Of a DNA stretch of 10,463 bases, positions 6,256-10,463 are shown piece after piece. The first letter of the stretch is position 1, and each line of letters opens with the position of its first letter. The notes under the pieces are model-generated. The model was given only the letters and a program-made list of their open reading frames with translations. It was not told where the DNA came from and ran no database searches. Position numbers and translations under genes: made by a program. The stretch comes from a bacterium. GTDB taxonomy: Bacteria; Gemmatimonadota; Gemmatimonadetes; Gemmatimonadales; Gemmatimonadaceae. Where the stretch lies: positions 1 through 10,463 of the forward strand of contig JAJZRK010000116.1 in the NCBI GenBank assembly GCA_021802745.1, read 5' to 3'.

Positions 6256-7782
6256 ATGGGACAGTCGGCGCCGGGGAGCTTTGAGACCTTTGACACGCGC
6301 GCGCTTTCGGGCGGGCTGGTGCCCGTCTGGCGCGACGTGCTGCTCGATGCGGACACGCCGGTCGCCGCCTTTCAGCGCCTGCGCCGCGGTCCGTTCGCCT
6401 TCCTGCTCGAGTCGGCGCCGGCGGGCGGCGAGACGTGGGCGCGCTACACGTTCATGGGCAGCGAGCCGCGCGCGGCCTGGCGCCTGCGCGACGGCGTGGT
6501 CGAGGACTGGAGCGCCGAGCGGGGCTGGCACGGCGCGCGCACGCCAGGCGATCCGATGGCCGACCTGTGCCACCTCATTGCCGGCATGCCTGTCGCCGAC
6601 GCCCCGGAGGTCGGCGCATTCTGGGCGGGTGCGGTGGGCTACTTCGCGTACGACATCGTGCGCCACTTCGAGCGTCTGCCCGACGCCCCGCCGCGCGGCA
6701 TCAACGCCCCCGACGCGATCGTCATGTTCCCGCGCACGGTGGTCATCATTGACAACCTGCGCTCGCAGGCGCGCGTGGTCTGCGGCGTTTCGGTGCCCGC
6801 CGGCGCCGATGCGGCGGCGCGGCGCGCCGCGTACGACGCCGGCATCGCCGACGTTGAGCGCACGGTCGGCCATCTGCGCACCGGTTCGTCGCTGCGTGCG
6901 CTCGACCTCGATCCGCAGGCCGCGCCGGCCACCGGGCGCTCGTCCATGAGCCGCGACGAGTTCATGGCGGGCGTGGCGCGCATCAAGGAGCACATTCTCG
7001 CCGGCGACGTCTTTCAGGCGCTGCTCGCCCGGCGCATCAGCGTCCCCCACGACTTCGAAGGGACCGACCTGTATCGCGCCATCCGCGCGCTGAATCCGTC
7101 GCCGTACATGTTCCACCTGCTGCTCGATGGCGTGGAACTCGTGGGCAGTTCGCCCGAGCTGCTCGTGCGCGTCGCCGACGGCCGCGTCGTCGTGCGCCCC
7201 ATCGCCGGCACCCGCAAGCGCGCCGGAACGCCGGAGGAGGACGACCGGCTGGCCGAGGAACTGCTGGCCGACGAGAAGGAGCGCGCCGAGCATGTCATGC
7301 TCGTCGATCTCGGGCGCAACGACGTGGGACGCGTGTCGCAGTACGGCAGCGTGCAGGTCACCGACCTGATGACCGTCGAGCGCTACTCGCACGTGCTCCA
7401 CATCGTGAGCCAGGTGGAGGGGACGCTGCCGCCCGGCACGTCGGCGCTCGACGTGCTGCGCGCCACCTTCCCCGCCGGCACGATGACGGGGGCGCCGAAG
7501 GTGCGCGCCATGCAGATCATAGACGCGCTCGAGCCCGAGCGGCGCGGGCCCTACGCCGGGGCGGTCGGGTACATCGCCGCCGGCGACCGGCGCATGGACC
7601 TCGCGATCACCATCCGCACGTGCGTCATCGCCGGCGGCGAGGCGAACGTGCAGGCGGGCGGCGGCATTGTTGCCGACTCGGACCCTGCCACGGAGTGGGA
7701 GGAAACCGAGAGCAAGGCGCGGGCGATGCTCACCGCCATTGGCCGTGTCCGTCCGGGTCCGGCGCGGGCACCGGACGTCTAG
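6256..7782 (+). CDS. trpE: Anthranilate synthase component I (TrpE)
   Basis: This 508-residue enzyme converts chorismate and ammonia to anthranilate, the first committed step of tryptophan synthesis, in the cytoplasm with the TrpG glutaminase. The N-terminal domain carries LLES at 50-53, the tryptophan-binding motif for feedback inhibition. The chorismate-binding domain (about 232-495) shows SSPELLVR (298-305), PIAGTRKR (315-322), DLGRNDVGRV (351-360), HIVS (382-385), FPAGTMTGAPK (405-415) and GGGIVADSDP (468-477) followed by the metal-binding glutamates in WEETE. The alanine in PIAGT, where aminodeoxychorismate synthase PabB normally has lysine, and the LLES motif both favour TrpE over PabB. 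Length is normal. No trpG follows; the next genes are a cyclase and LPS core genes. Regulation may be mainly allosteric because no attenuator is visible. Confidence 0.95.
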   Translation: MGQSAPGSFETFDTRALSGGLVPVWRDVLLDADTPVAAFQRLRRGPFAFLLESAPAGGETWARYTFMGSEPRAAWRLRDGVVEDWSAERGWHGARTPGDPMADLCHLIAGMPVADAPEVGAFWAGAVGYFAYDIVRHFERLPDAPPRGINAPDAIVMFPRTVVIIDNLRSQARVVCGVSVPAGADAAARRAAYDAGIADVERTVGHLRTGSSLRALDLDPQAAPATGRSSMSRDEFMAGVARIKEHILAGDVFQALLARRISVPHDFEGTDLYRAIRALNPSPYMFHLLLDGVELVGSSPELLVRVADGRVVVRPIAGTRKRAGTPEEDDRLAEELLADEKERAEHVMLVDLGRNDVGRVSQYGSVQVTDLMTVERYSHVLHIVSQVEGTLPPGTSALDVLRATFPAGTMTGAPKVRAMQIIDALEPERRGPYAGAVGYIAAGDRRMDLAITIRTCVIAGGEANVQAGGGIVADSDPATEWEETESKARAMLTAIGRVRPGPARAPDV

Positions 7783-7802
7783 GCGCGGCCGAGCGAACGC
7801 GC

Positions 7803-7808
7803 CATATT
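7803..7808 (+). promoter_or_regulatory. Possible -10 element (CATATT) just before the cyclase start, leaderless arrangement
   Basis: CATATT stands six bases before the ATG at 7815 in an otherwise GC-rich 32-bp gap. If used as a -10 box, transcription would begin at or next to the ATG and give a leaderless mRNA. The absence of a Shine-Dalgarno sequence before this ATG agrees. No clear -35 box is seen, so this is tentative. Confidence 0.35.
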
Positions 7809-7814
7809 CCCGCC

Positions 7815-9386
7815 ATGAAGTATCGCCTGATTGGCACCGAGAGCGCCTACCGCTTTGAGCTCGCCGCCACGGGGACGCTCATCTGCGGACGGGCGGTCAC
7901 GAGCGACCTGGCCATCATTGACCCCACCGTCTCGCGGCATCACGCGGACCTCGAGGTCGGTGAGGGCGGCGTGTCCATCAGGGACGTGGGGTCGAGCAAC
8001 GGCACGTTCGTGAACGGCGTCAAGATTGACCAGGCGGTCGCGTCGCCCGGCGATACGGTGACGTTCGGCAAGGTGGTCTTCCGCCTCGAGGGCGTGACCG
8101 AGGTGCCGCCGCCCGCGCCGGCGCCGGCGGCGCACGCGGTCCCCGGCGGCACCATCGTGCGCCAGGTGCCGCGCACGCCCGCCACTGGGCTGGAGGAGAG
8201 CGGCAAGCTGCAGGCGGCCATGGCCGCTGCCGAGCCGGCGGAAAAGGACCGCCAGAAGCTCGCCATCCTGCTCGAGGTCTCCAAGGGGCTCACCAAGGTC
8301 GCCGATACCGACGCGCTCCTCGCCAAGGTCGCCGACTACGTGTTCCAGATCCTCGGGGCCGACCGCTGCGCGATCCTGCTGAAGGAAGGCGACCACATGG
8401 TGCAGAAGGTGGCGTGCGACAAGCGCAGCGCCACCGTTGCGTACCAGGTGCCGCAGTCCATCGTCGGCATCGTGGTCGGCGACAAGGTGGCGGTGCTCTC
8501 GGACAACGCGGGCGAGGACACGCGCTTCGGCGGCCAGTCCATCCTCATGCAGCAGGTGCGCAGCGCCATCTGCGCCCCGCTGGTGAGCAGCGAGGATGAA
8601 GTGCTCGGCGTGCTGTACGTGGACAACTTCAGCCTCGCGAAGCGGTTCGGGGAGAATGACCTCGACTTCCTCATCGCCTTCGCCGGCATCGTGTCGGTGG
8701 CGCTCGAGAATGCGAGCTTCGCCGAGCGCATCCGGCGCGAGGCGCTGACGCGCAGCAACTTCGAGCGCTTCTTCACGCCGCAGCTCGCGGCACGCATCGC
8801 CAACGCCGGCGAGGCCATCCGGCTCGGCGGCGAGAAGCGGAAGGTGGCGGTGCTCTTCAGCGACATCCGCGGGTTCACGGCGCTCTCCGAGACGATGAAC
8901 CCCGATACGATGGCGAAGCACCTCACCGAGTACTTCACGCAGATGGTGGACTGCGTGTTCAGCCACGGCGGCACGCTCGACAAGTTCATCGGCGACGCGG
9001 TGATGGCGCAGTGGGGCGCGCCGATCGCCGAAACCGACGACGCCGACCGGGCCATGGCGGCCGCGCTCGACATGATGACGGAACTCGACACGCTCAACGA
9101 GCGCTGGCGCTCCGAGGGGCGTCCGGAGCTGAAGATCGGCATCGGCATCAACGTCGGGGAGGCGTTTGCGGGCAATATCGGCTCGGAGCGCCGCCTCGAG
9201 TACACGATCATTGGCGACACCGTGAACACGGCGAGCCGGCTCTGCTCCAAGGCCCAGGGCGGCGAGATCATCATTTCGGAGGACTGCCGGCGCGCCCTGG
9301 CGAACCCGCCGGCGCTCGAGGAACTCGAACCGCTCGTGCTCAAGAACAAGAGCCAGCCGGTGCCGGCGTTCCGCGTCCGGCGGTGA
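7815..9386 (+). CDS. FHA-GAF-class III adenylate cyclase
   Basis: This 523-residue soluble protein probably makes cAMP from ATP. Residues 1-95 are a forkhead-associated domain, which binds phosphothreonine peptides, with G25-R26, S40-R41-H42-H43 and S61-N62-G63-T64 through V66-N67-G68. A Pro/Ala-rich linker (about 96-125) and a helix lead to a GAF domain (about 160-302; VADYVFQILGADRCAILL through GVLYVDN). The cyclase catalytic domain (about 338-505) has metal-binding D350 (FSDIRGFT) and D394, base-selecting K390 (LDKFIGDAV) and T464 (YTIIGDTVNTASRL), and transition-state N471 and R475. The Lys-Thr pair is the class IIIb adenylate type. All catalytic residues are present, and as a homodimer it should be active. 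The ATG at 7815 starts the FHA domain directly and has no visible ribosome binding site. It follows trpE by 32 bp and overlaps the Kdo-kinase start. No cAMP receptor or Ser/Thr kinase is in the window. Confidence 0.93.
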   Translation: MKYRLIGTESAYRFELAATGTLICGRAVTSDLAIIDPTVSRHHADLEVGEGGVSIRDVGSSNGTFVNGVKIDQAVASPGDTVTFGKVVFRLEGVTEVPPPAPAPAAHAVPGGTIVRQVPRTPATGLEESGKLQAAMAAAEPAEKDRQKLAILLEVSKGLTKVADTDALLAKVADYVFQILGADRCAILLKEGDHMVQKVACDKRSATVAYQVPQSIVGIVVGDKVAVLSDNAGEDTRFGGQSILMQQVRSAICAPLVSSEDEVLGVLYVDNFSLAKRFGENDLDFLIAFAGIVSVALENASFAERIRREALTRSNFERFFTPQLAARIANAGEAIRLGGEKRKVAVLFSDIRGFTALSETMNPDTMAKHLTEYFTQMVDCVFSHGGTLDKFIGDAVMAQWGAPIAETDDADRAMAAALDMMTELDTLNERWRSEGRPELKIGIGINVGEAFAGNIGSERRLEYTIIGDTVNTASRLCSKAQGGEIIISEDCRRALANPPALEELEPLVLKNKSQPVPAFRVRR

Positions 9387-10156
9387 GCGGCGCAGAGCTC
9401 CCACCCGGCTACGCCCGGGGGTCCACGCCCGGAACCGTGCTGGTGGCGCGGGACTGGGCAATTGACGCGCTCGTCCGCGCCGTTGCCGTTCACGGATCAC
9501 TCATGCGCTGGGCCGAAGCGCAGCATGATCGCGAGCCGTTGCAGGGGCGGGGCGTGGCCTGGGCCGCGACGTTGTCGGCAAATGCCATCGCCGGGTCCGA
9601 CACGGCAGTCGTCGTGCGGCACTCGCGGCATGGCGGGCTGCTGGCCCCCGTGCGCGGTGATCTCTTCCTCCGGCCGACCCGCGCACCGCGTGAACTGGCC
9701 ACCTCCGTGCGGCTCACCGCCGGCGGTGTGGCGACGCCCGAGGTCATCGCCTACGCGGTGCACCCCATCGGTGGCCTCTTCGCGCGCAGTGACGTGATGA
9801 CGCGCCGACTGCCGGCCGGGCGCGACTTTCCCGAGGCATGGCGCACCGATGCGTCGAGCGCCGCGCGCGGCGCCATGCTCGAAGCGGTGGCGGTGCTCCT
9901 GCGGGCGCTCTCGGCGCTGGACGCGCATCATCCCGACCTCAACGTCAAGAACATCTACGTGGCCGGCACCGGCATCACCGTGACGGCCTACGTGCTCGAC
10001 GTGGACCGGGTGCGCTTCACTGGCGATGGCCAGGCGGCGGCCCGCAACTTCGCGCGGCTCGCCCGATCGGTGCGCAAGTGGGACCTGAAGCAGGGACTCG
10101 GCTTCGGCGATGAGTCGCTGGTGCGGCTCGCGGCGCTGGCATGGGTGGAGCAGTGA
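9383..10156 (+). CDS. kdkA: Kdo kinase-like protein (KdkA/WaaP family LPS core kinase)
   Basis: This 257-residue protein is a protein-kinase-fold enzyme of the LPS kinase group; KdkA phosphorylates Kdo of the inner core at the inner face of the cytoplasmic membrane using ATP. Visible parts in order are a glycine-rich GRG (55-57), VVVRHSRHGGLL (76-87) matching the conserved RHYRRGG segment, R103-E104, a WaaP/KdkA-like LFARSDVMTRRLPAGRD stretch (132-148), the catalytic loop HPDLNVKNI (183-191) with D185 and N190, and the metal-binding LDVDR (205-209). A basic helix RNFARLARSVRK (221-232) is also typical of KdkA. The GTG at 9383 overlaps the cyclase stop as GTGA and lies upstream of all conserved parts; there is no separate ribosome binding site, so coupling is likely. 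The following glycosyltransferase overlaps in the same way. A heptose kinase is the main alternative; KdkA fits best. Confidence 0.85.
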   Translation: MSGAELPPGYARGSTPGTVLVARDWAIDALVRAVAVHGSLMRWAEAQHDREPLQGRGVAWAATLSANAIAGSDTAVVVRHSRHGGLLAPVRGDLFLRPTRAPRELATSVRLTAGGVATPEVIAYAVHPIGGLFARSDVMTRRLPAGRDFPEAWRTDASSAARGAMLEAVAVLLRALSALDAHHPDLNVKNIYVAGTGITVTAYVLDVDRVRFTGDGQAAARNFARLARSVRKWDLKQGLGFGDESLVRLAALAWVEQ

Positions 10157-10463
10157 ACCGGCCGGTCTTCGCCCCGCTCGATCGCGTCTGCATCGTCATG
10201 ATGAGCGCCGTCGGCGATGCCGTGCACGTGCTGCCCGTCATCAACGCCATCAAGCGCCAGTCGCCGTCGTCCCACATCACCTGGGTGCTGCAGCCGGGGC
10301 CCGCCGCGCTGGTGCGCGGACATCCGCTGGTGGACGAGATCATTCTCTTCGACCGCACCAAGGGCGTGGCTGGCTTTCACGAAGTGCGCCAGCAGCTGCG
10401 GCAGCGCGTGTTCGACGTGGTGCTGAACCTGCAGGTCTACTTCAAGGCGGGCATCATCACGGG
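10153..10463 (+). CDS. Glycosyltransferase family 9, LPS heptosyltransferase-like (3' end cut by window)
   Basis: The visible 103 residues are the N-terminal Rossmann half of a GT9 enzyme, which transfers heptose from ADP-heptose to the Kdo or heptose of the LPS inner core in the cytoplasm. VCIVMMSAVGDAVHVLPVINA (begins at residue 12) is the family signature; D22 lines up with the catalytic aspartate of WaaC. HITWVLQPGPAALV, HPLVDEIILFDR (57-68) and FDVVLNLQVYFKAG (87-100) continue the WaaC/WaaF/OpsX pattern. The GTG at 10153 overlaps the kinase stop as GTGA; the later ATG at 10198 falls inside the first strand and is not the start. The C-terminal ADP-heptose-binding half is outside the window, so the exact acceptor cannot be given, but heptosyltransferase I is the best guess next to a Kdo kinase. 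Confidence 0.88.
   Translation, partial: MNRPVFAPLDRVCIVMMSAVGDAVHVLPVINAIKRQSPSSHITWVLQPGPAALVRGHPLVDEIILFDRTKGVAGFHEVRQQLRQRVFDVVLNLQVYFKAGIIT

Noticed and set aside
6168..6356. An N-terminal extension of the barrel protein to 6356
   Set aside because: It would bury the signal peptide behind 63 Ser/Pro-rich residues and overlap the trpE coding region by about 100 bases.
6004..7401. A 465-codon open frame on the minus strand crossing the trpE gene and the divergent promoter region
   Set aside because: It would run across trpE and the barrel-protein start; no recognisable domain and typical shadow composition.
6256..7782. PabB (aminodeoxychorismate synthase) instead of TrpE
   Set aside because: The PIAGT motif has alanine where PabB normally has lysine, and LLES is the TrpE tryptophan-binding motif.
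7779..9500. A 573-codon open frame on the minus strand opposite the cyclase
   Set aside because: The plus-strand frame has intact FHA, GAF and cyclase motifs; the antisense product is low-complexity and its existence follows from GC-rich third positions.

Overview
The window is GC-rich bacterial chromosome, densely coded on both strands, with only short gaps between genes. It has an outer-membrane beta-barrel protein, a Kdo-kinase-like protein and a family 9 glycosyltransferase of LPS core type, so the host has a lipopolysaccharide-bearing outer membrane. The GC-rich codon use, the secreted proteins whose signal peptides end near an A-Q-Q or G-Q-Q, and the gene content would fit Gemmatimonadota. 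That assignment is an impression from style and was not tested. I see no insertion sequence, integrase, CRISPR array, tRNA or rRNA. The region looks like ordinary core chromosome with some unusual domain fusions and gene pairings.

Layout. (1) Positions 1-1101, plus strand: the 3' part of engB (ribosome-assembly GTPase), overlapped by a gene for a small secreted protein that I do not recognise. (2) Positions 1146-6167, minus strand, read from right to left: a DUF5686-like outer-membrane barrel protein, a 118-bp gap, a GspE/PilB-type secretion or pilus ATPase carrying a C-terminal response-regulator receiver domain, and a Nudix hydrolase whose start overlaps the ATPase stop. This block converges on the engB block, with 44 bp between them. 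(3) Positions 6168-6255: a divergent intergenic region with a run of G-tracts and the strong ribosome binding site of trpE. (4) Positions 6256-10463, plus strand: trpE, then 32 bp later an FHA-GAF-class III nucleotide cyclase, then a KdkA/WaaP-type Kdo kinase, then a family 9 (heptosyltransferase-like) glycosyltransferase cut by the window end. The last two junctions are 4-base GTGA overlaps.

How the genes may work together. The kinase and glycosyltransferase fit successive or alternative modifications of the LPS inner core, phosphorylation of Kdo and addition of heptose. The cyclase is tightly coupled to them, so phospho-peptide or small-molecule input (FHA, GAF) and cAMP output are co-produced with envelope genes. 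On the other strand, the receiver domain suggests that a two-component or Pil-Chp-like pathway acts directly on the assembly ATPase. The most notable points are the ATPase-receiver fusion with an apparently degenerate c-di-GMP motif at its N-terminus, the cyclase-LPS core coupling, and the barrel protein with an altered Omp85-like signature. I did not find a wholly new multi-gene defence or mobile system here.
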